Below are positions 8,396 through 17,414 of a DNA stretch of 64,000 nucleotides, piece after piece. Origin of the DNA: RGIG5612 sp050944475 (GTDB lineage Bacteria > Bacillota > Clostridia > Lachnospirales > Lachnospiraceae); assembly GCA_050944475.1 (NCBI GenBank), contig JBMNRD010000003.1, positions 1-64,000 of the forward strand, written 5' to 3'. The position numbers and the translations under genes were made by a program. Numbering within the stretch: the first letter of the stretch is position 1; every line of letters starts with the position of its first letter. Below the pieces are notes generated by a model. The model saw only the letters and a program-made list of their open reading frames with translations. It was not told where the DNA came from and made no database searches.

Positions 8396-10348
8396 TCATT
8401 TTTCCGTTGTTAAATTATTATTATTATTATTTATAGTGTTTGAAAATATTTTTCTTCCGAACCAACTCCGGAGTTTTATAAGATATGGCGCAAAGCCGCC
8501 GGAGAAAAACATCACACAAAGCACATATATAATACCGAGAACCAGCGGCCATCTTTCCGCAAACAGTATTCCGGAATAATTTTTTACAATAATAATAACA
8601 AGCGCACCTAGTGCCGGGCCCCATAAAGTTCCGCTCCCTCCGATTATTACCATCAGCATAGGGAGAGCGGATGTTTCAATTCCGAAAATATTCGGGTCTA
8701 CCGTCGGTTTTGCATATGCATAAAGCATGCCGGCAACTCCGGCAAACAATCCGGCAATTACAAATCCTATAAATCTAAGCGTCCCGGTATTGTAGCCAAG
8801 TGCCATCATTCTCCCTTCATTGTTTTTAATTCCGAGAAGAGATGTCCCGAACGAAGACGCCATAAAGCGAAATATGATAACAAAACAAATACCGAAAAAG
8901 AACAGTGTAAAGAAGTAGATTTTTGTACCGTTCCACTTGCCGATGAGTCCGGAAAGAAACCACATATCGGGGCGCGGAGCGGATAGTCCGTCAGTGCCGT
9001 TGGTTACGCTCTGCCATTTTATCGCTATTGCGTTCAATAGCTGCCCGAATGCCATAGTTACCAAAAGGAAGTTTGTTCCCCTAAGATGAAGAGTCAGATA
9101 ACTGATTACCGCAGCCAAAATTACGCAGACCACAAGTGTTACAGGCAGTACAACCCAGAAGTTTTTGATTCCGAAGTGCTTGGACATCAAGGCAACGCTG
9201 TAAGCACCCATTCCAAAGAAAGCGGCATGCCCGAAAGATCTGTTGCCTATATATCCCATGAGAATATCCAAGCTCGCGGCAAATAGTGCATATATCAGGA
9301 CTTCTGTCATGATGCTGACGGCATATGGGCCGCTGATAAACGGAAATATTACAAGGATAAGAGAAACAATAACAAAAGGCCCTTTGTAATATGCAAATCT
9401 TTTGAATTTACCGGCATCGGCGGCAGGCTTGAAAAGAGGACGAACAGATTCAGCACCGGCTGTGGCATAACTGTCATCGGCTTTATTCACATCCATTTTT
9501 CTTCCCATAAGACCCTGCGGACGAATAAGCAATATAATTATCAAAACGATGTAAATAAGGAAAGATGATAATGCCGGGGTATACACGGCACCGAATGCAT
9601 TAACCAATCCTATTATTATCCCTCCGATAAGAGCTCCGGGAATAGAACCGGCACCGCCGATTACAACAACAATAATTGCATTCAGCAACACGCTCCAACA
9701 TGTGCCCATGCCAAGACCGGTCAGAGAGCCTCCGACCATACTGCTCATCCCTGCTACAAGAGAGCCCAATACAAATGTCATTGTGAATACCAGACGGGTA
9801 TTGATACCCATTGTTCCGGCAATAACATTATTATCCATACCGGCCCTGACCATTGCCCCCATTTTGCTCTTTTCCTGAATAAGCCAGATAACCACAGTCA
9901 TAATGATGCCGAAAACAATTATAAATATGCGAAAATACGGGATAGTAACATCGCCGACCTTGAACCCGCCTATAATGAAAGACGGGATAGGAGCATTTGC
10001 CGGCAGGCCACCCCATATCCATTGTGTAATATTCTGAATAATGTATATTATTCCTATTGTCAGGAGGACTTGGTTTGTCGGGGTTTTATAAAGACGTCTT
10101 AAGAAAAAAACCTCAAGCAGAAGCCCGATAAGGGCGCCTACCACGGCACCTCCGAAAACGGCGGCTATCCAGCTGCCGCTTATCTTGTAAATCCATACTC
10201 CGCAAAACCCGGCGAACATATATATTGCGCCGTGAGACATATTGACTACCCGCAAAAGCCCCATAGTCAAGGTCATCCCTGTTGCAAGCAGAAACATTAC
10301 CAGCCCATATGATATTCCAAGCACCAGAACAGGCAAAAAATTACCCAC
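8396..10348 (-). CDS. livHM: Fused LivH-LivM permease of a branched-chain-type ABC importer
   Basis: 650 residues, the length of two permeases joined. Residues 1-290 are LivH-like (TMGLLRVVNMSHGAIYMFAG; GGAGSIPGALIGG coupling region). A hydrophilic linker of about 35 residues follows. Residues 325-640 are LivM-like (GYIGNRSFGHAAFFGMGAYS; GGSGTLWGPALGALVI). About 16-18 membrane segments in total. The start is GTG with GAGG seven bases upstream. The C-terminus carries a run of Asn codons (AAT repeats at 8412-8432). The partner ATPases LivF and LivG are not in the window, so they must be elsewhere or shared. Confidence 0.92.
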   Translation of the reverse strand: MGNFLPVLVLGISYGLVMFLLATGMTLTMGLLRVVNMSHGAIYMFAGFCGVWIYKISGSWIAAVFGGAVVGALIGLLLEVFFLRRLYKTPTNQVLLTIGIIYIIQNITQWIWGGLPANAPIPSFIIGGFKVGDVTIPYFRIFIIVFGIIMTVVIWLIQEKSKMGAMVRAGMDNNVIAGTMGINTRLVFTMTFVLGSLVAGMSSMVGGSLTGLGMGTCWSVLLNAIIVVVIGGAGSIPGALIGGIIIGLVNAFGAVYTPALSSFLIYIVLIIILLIRPQGLMGRKMDVNKADDSYATAGAESVRPLFKPAADAGKFKRFAYYKGPFVIVSLILVIFPFISGPYAVSIMTEVLIYALFAASLDILMGYIGNRSFGHAAFFGMGAYSVALMSKHFGIKNFWVVLPVTLVVCVILAAVISYLTLHLRGTNFLLVTMAFGQLLNAIAIKWQSVTNGTDGLSAPRPDMWFLSGLIGKWNGTKIYFFTLFFFGICFVIIFRFMASSFGTSLLGIKNNEGRMMALGYNTGTLRFIGFVIAGLFAGVAGMLYAYAKPTVDPNIFGIETSALPMLMVIIGGSGTLWGPALGALVIIIVKNYSGILFAERWPLVLGIIYVLCVMFFSGGFAPYLIKLRSWFGRKIFSNTINNNNNNLTTEK

Positions 10349-10422
10349 GTTGAATCCTCACCGGGTTACAATCGTTCAAAGCTGTTTCTTTATAATCATA
10401 CATATTCGGAACAATATCGTCT

Positions 10423-10452
10423 AATATAAAAATATGTTCATTTGATAATCAA
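10423..10452 (-). promoter_or_regulatory. Promoter with palindromic operator upstream of livHM
   Basis: -35 TTGATT (10447-10452) and -10 TATATT (10423-10428) with an 18-base spacer. The -35 lies inside the perfect palindrome TTGATAATCAA (10442-10452), a likely protein-binding site. The LysR or CRP/FNR-type regulator encoded just upstream are candidates. Confidence 0.5.
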
Positions 10453-10462
10453 GGGTACAATG

Positions 10463-10490
10463 AAAGCGAACCTGAAGGCAGATTCGCTTT
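10463..10490 (-). terminator. Hairpin after the lysR gene
   Basis: AAAGCGAA/TTCGCTTT stem with a 12-base loop between the lysR stop and the livHM promoter. There is no long T-run on the minus strand, so termination is only likely, not certain. Confidence 0.4.
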
Positions 10491-10558
10491 TATCAATCAC
10501 TTGTTCAATATTTTCAATCACTTCGTTTTGGTTTGCATCTTTGGAGTAATAGAAAATT

Positions 10559-11524
10559 CTAATTATAGAGATTATAACCGAGGGATTCGTCTACATGCAG
10601 ATTTTTTCTTTCATTGGGAAACAGAAAATAAGGTAAAAAAGCGCTCCCGGTAAACATGAGGCCTTGAGACTGCTCTATGTAGTCAAGCATATCTTTAAGC
10701 ATGTTTTTTCTTTTTGAAGCGTAGGCTACGTAAATGTCTCTGGTTCCTATATCTTCAGCCAGCGGAATTGTAACTCTTCGTGCGGCCGTCGGTACAAACC
10801 TTATAATAAAAGATGATGTCAGGTGTGATTTGTCGCTGCCGTCCTTTTCGTAAAGATATTCATTAAATAACGCACTGTTTTCTTCAGGATTGTTTATTCC
10901 GGCTGCTTTAAGCACCTTTTCAAACCAATCGGTATATCCGAATGCATTCCGAACAACAAACAGATTAAGTTTGGGAAGGTCCGTCAGGAACAGGCTCTGT
11001 TTGGAAGCATATTCGGATGAGGACGGGATAGAAACCATAATATTCTCTTTGAACAGGCGCTCTACGGTTATTTCCTCATCCATATCCGCACAGTCGGTAA
11101 AAATCAGGTCGTAAGTTCCGTTCTTAAGACCTTCCTTCAATTGCTGCCCGTTCTGGATACGGCTTTCTATCATATAATTATTCAGCGCATTTGCAATATT
11201 GGGAAGCACAAAGCTCTGAAAAGCATATGAGAACACACCGATGCTGAGCCTATCTGCCCGATTTAGTTTTTCAGCCTCTATCTCATTTTTTGCATCGGTG
11301 ATCTCGCGAATAATGTTTTTTGAATGCTCAAGCATGATGCGTCCATACGTATTGAGCGTAAGTGTATTTCTGCTGCGGTCAAAAAGCTGACAACCCAATT
11401 CTTCCTCTATTTTTTTCAGATTATGACTAAGCGTTGACTGCGAAATATAGAGTTTTTCAGCCGCCTCTCTCATGCTTTTACTGTTTTCAATCTCCAGAAG
11501 CTGTTCAAGAGATTTCAGATCCAT
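10559..11524 (-). CDS. LysR-family transcriptional regulator
   Basis: 321 residues. The N-terminal winged HTH is clear (SMREAAEKLYISQSTLSHNL), followed by a long linker helix and an effector-binding domain of periplasmic-binding type starting near residue 90 (RLSIGVFSYAFQ). ATG at 11524 has GGAAGGAG upstream (about 9 bases). It sits between the livHM operon and the divergent CRP/FNR-like gene, so it most likely controls the transport operon in response to its substrate. The last 40 residues are longer than usual for the family. Confidence 0.9.
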   Translation of the reverse strand: MDLKSLEQLLEIENSKSMREAAEKLYISQSTLSHNLKKIEEELGCQLFDRSRNTLTLNTYGRIMLEHSKNIIREITDAKNEIEAEKLNRADRLSIGVFSYAFQSFVLPNIANALNNYMIESRIQNGQQLKEGLKNGTYDLIFTDCADMDEEITVERLFKENIMVSIPSSSEYASKQSLFLTDLPKLNLFVVRNAFGYTDWFEKVLKAAGINNPEENSALFNEYLYEKDGSDKSHLTSSFIIRFVPTAARRVTIPLAEDIGTRDIYVAYASKRKNMLKDMLDYIEQSQGLMFTGSAFLPYFLFPNERKNLHVDESLGYNLYN

Positions 11525-11697
11525 GGTATTACTCCTTCCTGTCCCTTGCAGAAATGCCAGAAGTGTGTATTAGTCGTTTAAGTCCAATTTTATTAAAAAA
11601 TTCGATAGCACGTATATATTATATTATTTGCCTGATTTTTTTCAATAGTCGTGAACAATAGGCCGCATCAAGCAACGGCAAATCTTCTTGACGGCCC

Positions 11698-11727
11698 TTA
11701 CATTTTTTCAGTAAATAATGTTATACT
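11698..11727 (+). promoter_or_regulatory. Promoter of the CRP/FNR-like gene
   Basis: -35 TTACAT (11698-11703), 18-base spacer, -10 TATACT (11722-11727). It lies downstream of the far GTG at 11651 and 23 bases before the GTG at 11750, so it decides the start codon of the next gene. Confidence 0.5.
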
Positions 11728-11749
11728 TCTTGCAAACGGGGGTATCGCT

Positions 11750-12424
11750 GTGGCTAAATATCCGGATTATGTAAAAAAGCTCTGGTTGCCTGAGGAAATA
11801 GAAGATTTCACGAATTTCGCGACCTATGCGGAATATCCGAGCAGAACAGTTCTTTTCTGGGAGGGAGACCCTTCGGATAAGGTTTTCTTTATTGCCGAAG
11901 GATATGCCTCCATGTTTCACAGCACCGCAAGCGGCAAAATGATAACTGTCATGATACATGCAAAGGGTGACATAATCGGCCACGGCTGCATGATGAACAG
12001 CACTTCGCGTGAGATTTGCTGTCAGACTATGGGTAAATGCAAGCTATGGGCAATATCCAGAGACGATTTTTTCAATATGCTTTTCAATTATCCCGAATTT
12101 GCGGTATGGGTTGCCGCCGATTTAGCCGTACGGATGCGCAAAATAGGGTACAATGTAAAGCAGATTATCTCCTTTCCCGCCGAGCAAAGGGTGATACATG
12201 CCTTGATTGAACTTGCCGAAGGCATTGCCGAAAATGATAATACGGTTATCAGGATACCTGTCACCCATCAGGAGCTCAGCAACATGGTGGGTACATGCCG
12301 CCAGACCACAACGGAGGTACTCGGCAATCTGAGAAAAAAGGGAATGCTTAAAACAAAAAAAGGCTGCGTGGAGATCCTTGCTCTCAAGGACCTCCAAAGC
12401 CTTTTGAATATCGCTGAATATTAA
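11750..12424 (+). CDS. CRP/FNR-family transcriptional regulator
   Basis: 224 residues from GTG at 11750, preceded by GGGGG at seven bases; the frame is open back to 11651, but a promoter lies in between. An N-terminal cyclic-nucleotide-binding-type beta-barrel (VLFWEGDPSDKVFFIAEG) is followed by the dimer helix and a C-terminal winged HTH (VTHQELSNMVGTCRQTTTEV). There is no N-terminal Cys cluster for Fe-S, so it is not FNR itself; the effector is unknown. Its stop overlaps the stop of the convergent MFS gene by four bases (TTAA). Confidence 0.88.
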   Translation: MAKYPDYVKKLWLPEEIEDFTNFATYAEYPSRTVLFWEGDPSDKVFFIAEGYASMFHSTASGKMITVMIHAKGDIIGHGCMMNSTSREICCQTMGKCKLWAISRDDFFNMLFNYPEFAVWVAADLAVRMRKIGYNVKQIISFPAEQRVIHALIELAEGIAENDNTVIRIPVTHQELSNMVGTCRQTTTEVLGNLRKKGMLKTKKGCVEILALKDLQSLLNIAEY

Positions 12425-13734
12425 ACTTTATATGCCGCGGTCGGTTTCTTTCCGGGTTCTTTATCAACACGATTGTCCGAAAAGAACAGCATTATAAGTG
12501 CGCACAGGGAGGCAATGCAATAAATCTTATAGGCAAATCTGAATCCGCTGAAATACCTCAATCCGATTGACAAAATGAGCGGCGATGTCACCCTGAGAAC
12601 ATTTATTATAAATGCCATGCGCCCGTAAACATGCGCATAATCGCGCGGACCGAAGCAGGAAGCGGCATGTGACATCGGAAGATTGCCCGTGGCTCCCGTC
12701 CACCAGAAGAACACAAGAATAAATATCCAGTTTGTTACAACATTGTACGGCAGGAACCCTCCGCACAGGGCGGCCAGCACATAGAATCCGCTCATAAGCA
12801 TACCGCAGCGCCGTGTGCCGATTTTTTGATCTATCCAACCCGAGATTACCGAACCCGGAAACGCAAGCACCGGGCAAAGCATCATAATCCGAACCGCCGC
12901 GGCAGGCTCCATTCCCATGGATATCTGATATGGAACCATCTGCGATATAAGTCCGGTTGAAGCCATATAATTTATGCCGTAAGAAAGAGAAATTAGCCAG
13001 AAGTTTTTGTTTCGCAGAGCCTCTTTGTTTGTCCAGCACTCCGGACCGGCCATCAATTTATCATGTGCCTCCATCTCTTCCGCTGTGAAATCCCCGTTAT
13101 CCGGCTCAAAGCCGGCTCTGCGCGGATCGTCATAAATGAAGAACCAGTTTATAAGTCCCATTATAATTGTCGCAATGCCGAAGATTATGGTTGCAACCTG
13201 AGCATTCCACCGCCCGATCAGCCAGTTGAGAACTGCAAGGGTGATTAGAGATGACAGCTGTATGCCTACGGTCGCCCATCCGAGCGCCGAGCCTTTTTTT
13301 GTAGGAAACCATTGAATAATCGTTTGCGGCAAAGTAACCGAGGAAACGGCATTTGCCATAATATCCAGAAACAGAAACACTATGAGGTATGTTGCGACTG
13401 TCCGCACACTGCCGTAGAAGCATACGGCAATACCGCCGACTATCATAATAACAGACTGCATTATTCTCGTCTTATACTTGGCCATGAGAACGCCGATTCC
13501 GAGAATAACAAAAACCGAAACGTAGCCGCAATAACTGTTAAATGCAAGAATGTCGGCTCGTCCGACGCCGAGGTGTTCCGCTTTGATCCCCGCCATAGTG
13601 TTTTGAGCCGTAGCCCACCAACCGCCGCCGATAAACAGCCACGCCAAACATGCATAGAGAACCAGCAGCCAGCCTTTTACGCCGTAATTCATACCGGTTT
13701 TTTTACGAGGATTTTGTTCCATCGAAGTACCCAT
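12421..13734 (-). CDS. MFS transporter of the oxalate/formate antiporter (OFA) family
   Basis: 437 residues, 12 predicted membrane helices. Features of the family are the first helix WLLVLYACLAWLFIGGGWW, the intracellular loop FPTKKGSALGWATVG between helices 4 and 5, and the loop DDPRRAGFEPDNGD after helix 6. AAAGGAG six bases before ATG 13734 fixes the start. OFA members exchange small carboxylates, but many homologues carry unknown substrates. It is on the opposite strand to the CRP/FNR-like gene and next to the LivHM/GcvT island, so it could export or import a metabolite of the same pathway; that link is inference. Confidence 0.85.
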   Translation of the reverse strand: MGTSMEQNPRKKTGMNYGVKGWLLVLYACLAWLFIGGGWWATAQNTMAGIKAEHLGVGRADILAFNSYCGYVSVFVILGIGVLMAKYKTRIMQSVIMIVGGIAVCFYGSVRTVATYLIVFLFLDIMANAVSSVTLPQTIIQWFPTKKGSALGWATVGIQLSSLITLAVLNWLIGRWNAQVATIIFGIATIIMGLINWFFIYDDPRRAGFEPDNGDFTAEEMEAHDKLMAGPECWTNKEALRNKNFWLISLSYGINYMASTGLISQMVPYQISMGMEPAAAVRIMMLCPVLAFPGSVISGWIDQKIGTRRCGMLMSGFYVLAALCGGFLPYNVVTNWIFILVFFWWTGATGNLPMSHAASCFGPRDYAHVYGRMAFIINVLRVTSPLILSIGLRYFSGFRFAYKIYCIASLCALIMLFFSDNRVDKEPGKKPTAAYKV

Positions 13735-13841
13735 CTCTTACTCCTTTCTTAATTTCCGACATCGTATCGCACATGATGCGACAAGCGATCCGGCAGGGCA
13801 TTCTCAGTGTATGCCCGTGCCTTAAATACCAGTAGATACCT

Positions 13842-13854
13842 TCAGTCAGACTGA
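13842..13854. promoter_or_regulatory. Palindrome in the MFS upstream region
   Basis: TCAGTCAGACTGA, two perfect 6-base arms around one base, about 110 bases upstream of the MFS start. A second inverted repeat (TCGCA/TGCGA, 5-base spacer) lies near 13766-13780. Possible operators; no clear -35/-10 pair could be placed for the MFS gene. The rest of the 13735-13939 gap holds nothing I can name. Confidence 0.3.
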
Positions 13855-13939
13855 CTAATAAGGCAATTATATTCTTGAAAACAGCGCTTATCTGTCGCCT
13901 GGACTGCAAATACCCGACAAATTTTGAAAGGAGATTTTG

Positions 13940-14041
13940 GTGATTTTGCAAGATTGCCCGGCTTGCGCACCCGGCACCGGAGCCGGCAGTGAAACTGCAA
14001 GCTCCCTGAATGTTCTGAAAATTCTACCCGAAATATGTTAA
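13940..14041 (+). CDS. Candidate small protein, 33 residues
   Basis: GTG start with AAAGGAG at an ideal six- to seven-base distance, TAA stop at 14039-14041. The peptide starts MILQDCPACAPGTGAG and contains a CPAC pair, which could bind metal or be redox active. It converges on the tRNA-Arg gene and ends four bases before a strong hairpin. No family recognised and no promoter assigned; it could be chance. Confidence 0.28.
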   Translation: MILQDCPACAPGTGAGSETASSLNVLKILPEIC

Positions 14042-14070
14042 AAAACAGCCGTACCTTATGATACGGCTGT
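14040..14070 (-). terminator. Terminator of tRNA-Arg (ACG)
   Basis: Stem ACAGCCGTA/TACGGCTGT with an 8-base loop followed by TTTTTT on the minus strand, nine bases after the tRNA 3' end. Confidence 0.85.
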
Positions 14071-14078
14071 CTTCACAG

Positions 14079-14152
14079 CGTGCACTAGAGGATTCGAACC
14101 CCCGACCTTCTGGTCCGTAGCCAGACGCTCTGTCCAGCTGAGCTAAGTGCAC
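14079..14152 (-). tRNA. tRNA-Arg (ACG)
   Basis: Acceptor stem GTGCACT/AGTGCAC, anticodon stem TCTGG/CCAGA with loop CTACGGA (anticodon ACG, expected to be edited to ICG), T-arm GGGGG-TTCGAAT-CCTCT. Single-gene unit with its own promoter and terminator. Confidence 0.96.
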
Positions 14153-14167
14153 ACGCCAGCGTTGTAT

Positions 14168-14197
14168 ATGTTACAACTTCCGCGCTCCGTTTGTCAA
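14168..14197 (-). promoter_or_regulatory. Promoter of tRNA-Arg (ACG)
   Basis: -35 TTGACA (14192-14197), 18-base spacer, -10 TAACAT (14168-14173), placed between the clpX stop and the tRNA. Confidence 0.65.
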
Positions 14198-14219
14198 TGG
14201 AAAATGTTATTTTCGCACT

Positions 14220-15827
14220 TTAAGCCTGCTGCTGCGCCACAGGCGCCGGGAGTGTTCCGCTTCCTCTCAGGGTTATAATCGGCACTCCGTTATTCTCGAT
14301 ATAATCCTTGGTTATAGTTACGGTACCGATACTGTCATCCTTGGGAATCTCATACATGATATCCAGCATGATTTCTTCAACGATAGAGCGCAGTCCACGG
14401 GCGCCGGCCCCCTTTTCGGCGGCTCTTTGCGCCAGGACCTCAAGTGCATCATCTTCAAATATCAGATGAACTTCGTCCATTTTCAGGAGTTTCTGATATT
14501 GCTTCAGTATGGCATTCTTCGGCTCCTTAAACACCTTAACCAGCATATCCACGGTAAGCGCCTGAAGAGGACAAACAATCGGAAGCCTCCCCAGGAACTC
14601 CGGAATCATACCGAACTTGCGCAGGTCGGCGGTTTCCACCTTGCTTAAGATGTCGGCATCCTTATCAAATCTATCCTTCAGCTCCGCCATAAAACCGATG
14701 GAACTCGTTTCGGTCAGACGTTCCTTGATAATGTCTTCAAGCTCGGGGAATGCGCCTCCGCAGATAAATAGAATATTTCTTGTATCAATCGTGGCAAGCG
14801 GAACCATTGCGTTCTTGCTGGTGGCTCCCACAGGAACCTCAATCTCGCTTCCCTCCAGCATCTTCAAAAGGCCCTGCTGCACCGATTCGCCGCTGACATC
14901 ACGGCCTCTGGTGGAAGTTTTCTTTGCAATCTTGTCAATCTCATCTATGAATACAATGCCCACTTCCGCCTTGTCCACGTCATTGTCCGCCGCCTGAAGA
15001 AGCTTGGAAAGCACGCTTTCAATATCATCACCGATATAGCCGGCCTCGGTAAGGCTGGTGGCATCGGTGATTGCAAGCGGCACGTCAAGAATCCTCGCCA
15101 GTGTTCTCACCATATGAGTCTTGCCGCAGCCGGTGGGGCCTATCATCAAAATATTTGACTTTTCAATTTCAATTCCGTCATCCGTTTTGTCCACCCCGGA
15201 CAGTACCCTCTTGTAATGATTATATACCGCCACGGAAATGATTTTCTTGGCATGTTCCTGCCCTACAACATATTCGTCCAGCTTCGCTTTCAGCTTGTGG
15301 GGAGGAAGCACTTTCTCCGGGTCGATGACAGGCTCCTTTTGCTCCTCCGGTCCGCGCTTCTTCACCTGCTGCCTTCGATTCATGCCGAGTCCGTTTTGCA
15401 GATCGGCCAGATTGATAAAGCCGATATTGGCAACCCACTTCTTGGGGTCGCCCCCGGAAGGCCTCTCTTTGCCGGGATCGGTCTTTTCGGGATCGTCCGG
15501 TGTGATTTCCGGCAGCTCGGGATCCGTTTCCCCGGGATCCGCCTCTTCGAGCAAAGCGGGGTCATCCTCTCCGGTCCGTATCACACCCATTTGTTGCAAC
15601 ATGGCCGGGTCTATTGCAAATCCGTCCAACGGTGTTCCGGGGAACAATCCGCTTATATCCGGCCCCATGCCTCCCACGGAATCAAGCATTTTTTGCAGGC
15701 AATCCACGCAGGCATACATGCCTCCGGGCATTTTCAGCATCTTCCCCGCATGCTCCTCATCCCGGCGGCAAATGCTGCAAATATGCATCCTGTTATCATT
15801 TCCGTCAAAATTATTTTTATTACTCAT
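14220..15827 (-). CDS. clpX: ATP-dependent Clp protease ATPase subunit ClpX
   Basis: 535 residues, about 100 longer than usual. The N-terminal zinc-binding domain has CSIC and CVDC (residues 17-42). A long acidic Pro/Asp/Glu-rich linker (about 50-170) accounts for the extra length. The AAA+ core has Walker A GPTGCGKT, Walker B VFIDEIDKIA, the pore-region RDVSGESVQQGLLKMLEG and the C-terminal GARGLRSIVEEIMLDIMYE. ClpX unfolds substrates for ClpP. No clpP gene is adjacent, although clpP-clpX is the usual pair. Start at 15827 has AGGAAAG upstream. It lies 40 bases after htrA, a quality-control pairing. Confidence 0.96.
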   Translation of the reverse strand: MSNKNNFDGNDNRMHICSICRRDEEHAGKMLKMPGGMYACVDCLQKMLDSVGGMGPDISGLFPGTPLDGFAIDPAMLQQMGVIRTGEDDPALLEEADPGETDPELPEITPDDPEKTDPGKERPSGGDPKKWVANIGFINLADLQNGLGMNRRQQVKKRGPEEQKEPVIDPEKVLPPHKLKAKLDEYVVGQEHAKKIISVAVYNHYKRVLSGVDKTDDGIEIEKSNILMIGPTGCGKTHMVRTLARILDVPLAITDATSLTEAGYIGDDIESVLSKLLQAADNDVDKAEVGIVFIDEIDKIAKKTSTRGRDVSGESVQQGLLKMLEGSEIEVPVGATSKNAMVPLATIDTRNILFICGGAFPELEDIIKERLTETSSIGFMAELKDRFDKDADILSKVETADLRKFGMIPEFLGRLPIVCPLQALTVDMLVKVFKEPKNAILKQYQKLLKMDEVHLIFEDDALEVLAQRAAEKGAGARGLRSIVEEIMLDIMYEIPKDDSIGTVTITKDYIENNGVPIITLRGSGTLPAPVAQQQA

Positions 15828-15867
15828 TTATCATCTTTCCTATTATGCTTTTTCTTTGATGCGCCGG

Positions 15868-17193
15868 TTATCCGACGGCCGCAGTCAGTGTTGCAGTTAC
15901 TTCAATCTCTTCGTATTTATTTCCCTCAGGCCGCATTATCTTAAGCGTAATCTCATCTCCCGGATCGCGAGAGGCAAGCTCGCCCTGAAGCGTAGCCATT
16001 GTGAGAATTTCTTTTCCGTCAACTCCCACTATGACATCTCCCTGTCTGATTCCCGCTTGCCGGGCGCCGCTTCCGGGAACGGTGCTGAGAACGTAAATAC
16101 CCTCCGTCAGGCCGTAATTTTCCGCAAGTTTTTTGTCAATATCCCTGCCGTAAATGCCCAGATATGCGCCCTGACCGATTATGACTACAGGCTCTTCTAC
16201 GGAGGCATTGTCTGCAGGTGGCATTTCCAGCATGTCCTGAATCAGGTCATAGTATTCATTGATGGAAATGGCATAGCACATTCCCTCAACCGTGCTTCCT
16301 GAAATCTTCGCCTCGCTGATTCCTATCACCTGTCCCGAACTGTTCAGCATACATCCGCCCGAATTGCCCGCATTGATGGCCGCATCGGTCTGAATAACGG
16401 TAATTGTTTTATCTTTAACCTTAATCTGCCTGTCGTTGGCGCTGACAACTCCCGTTACCGTGCTTTGTCCGTAGCCCAAGGCGTTGCCGATTACTATCAC
16501 CCCTTCTCCGACCTCAGTCTTGTCCGCGCAGAGCTCGGCCTGCTTTATCGCTTTAAGTGTTTCCGGGGCTATCTCCTCAAGCCGGATTGCAACCACCGCA
16601 ATATCGTATTCCTCGCTTACCGCCTTGATGTACCCGTCGACCGCCTGTTCATCGTAAAAAGTGACATACAGGGATGAACTGCCCTCAACCACATGGTAGC
16701 TGGTTAAAATAAGCAACTCGGACTCATTGCGTCCCACTATGGTCCCGGAGCCGATTCCGCTTTCAATCTCCTGGGCGGAGCCTTGATTCGGAGGGGCATA
16801 TCCGAAGAAAAAGCCCCAATAGATATTGTCGTTAACAATTGACCTCGAGGTAACCGATACCACTGAAGGCATTACCTCTTCAACCACATCCGAGACGTCT
16901 GTAAGTATGACTCCGCCTTTAAGCGACTGAGCCGGGGTTTGTGAAACCTTCTCAATTTCAATCGTTTCGGATTCATTTTCCTCATAAACTTCTTCCTGCT
17001 CCGTTTCGGGCAGGTTGTTGCGCAAATACAAGATTCCCACGGCAAAGCCCGCGGTAATCCCTATCACAATCAAGCCAATCACTATTACTACAGGAATCCA
17101 CCATTTGGGTCTGCGCTTCTTTTCAGGCTCCTCGACCGTATTATACTTCTGCGAATCCGGCTGCCATTTATCCTGATTATCCTGACTATACAT
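15868..17193 (-). CDS. htrA: Membrane-anchored HtrA/DegP-type serine protease with one PDZ domain
   Basis: 441 residues. Short cytoplasmic N-terminus, one membrane helix (about 31-57), then a trypsin-like domain with His167 (TSYHVVEGS), Asp197 (EEYDIAVVAI) and Ser278 (AAINAGNSGGCM). The PDZ domain (about 345-437) includes SGARQAGIRQGDVIVGVDGK. It degrades misfolded proteins outside the membrane. AAGGAGG is 11 bases before ATG 17193. The gap to 17414 is AT-rich and probably holds its promoter, though I could not assign one with confidence. Confidence 0.95.
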   Translation of the reverse strand: MYSQDNQDKWQPDSQKYNTVEEPEKKRRPKWWIPVVIVIGLIVIGITAGFAVGILYLRNNLPETEQEEVYEENESETIEIEKVSQTPAQSLKGGVILTDVSDVVEEVMPSVVSVTSRSIVNDNIYWGFFFGYAPPNQGSAQEIESGIGSGTIVGRNESELLILTSYHVVEGSSSLYVTFYDEQAVDGYIKAVSEEYDIAVVAIRLEEIAPETLKAIKQAELCADKTEVGEGVIVIGNALGYGQSTVTGVVSANDRQIKVKDKTITVIQTDAAINAGNSGGCMLNSSGQVIGISEAKISGSTVEGMCYAISINEYYDLIQDMLEMPPADNASVEEPVVIIGQGAYLGIYGRDIDKKLAENYGLTEGIYVLSTVPGSGARQAGIRQGDVIVGVDGKEILTMATLQGELASRDPGDEITLKIMRPEGNKYEEIEVTATLTAAVG

Positions 17194-17414
17194 CGATTTC
17201 GTATACCTCCTTGGGTTCTACATACGGGCTCCCGCCCGCTGCCGCAGTTCCTGTCGCGGCCATGTTTATTTTGTCAAATAAATCATATTCCTGAAATGTG
17301 TAATTTTTGTGTTACGTTTGTGGTCTTACAATGAAATAATAACATATTTTCCCCGCAAATACAATTACAGCTGCCCCCTGCAAATGCTCTGCGAAGTGAA
17401 CTGTTTGCGTCCTG

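Noticed and set aside
13703..13951. 82-codon minus-strand frame upstream of the MFS gene
   Set aside because: It overlaps the MFS start region, has no ribosome site, and no protein-like composition.
15238..16302. 354-codon plus-strand frame across clpX and htrA
   Set aside because: It runs through the antisense of two unrelated genes and their spacer and is Ser-rich shadow sequence.
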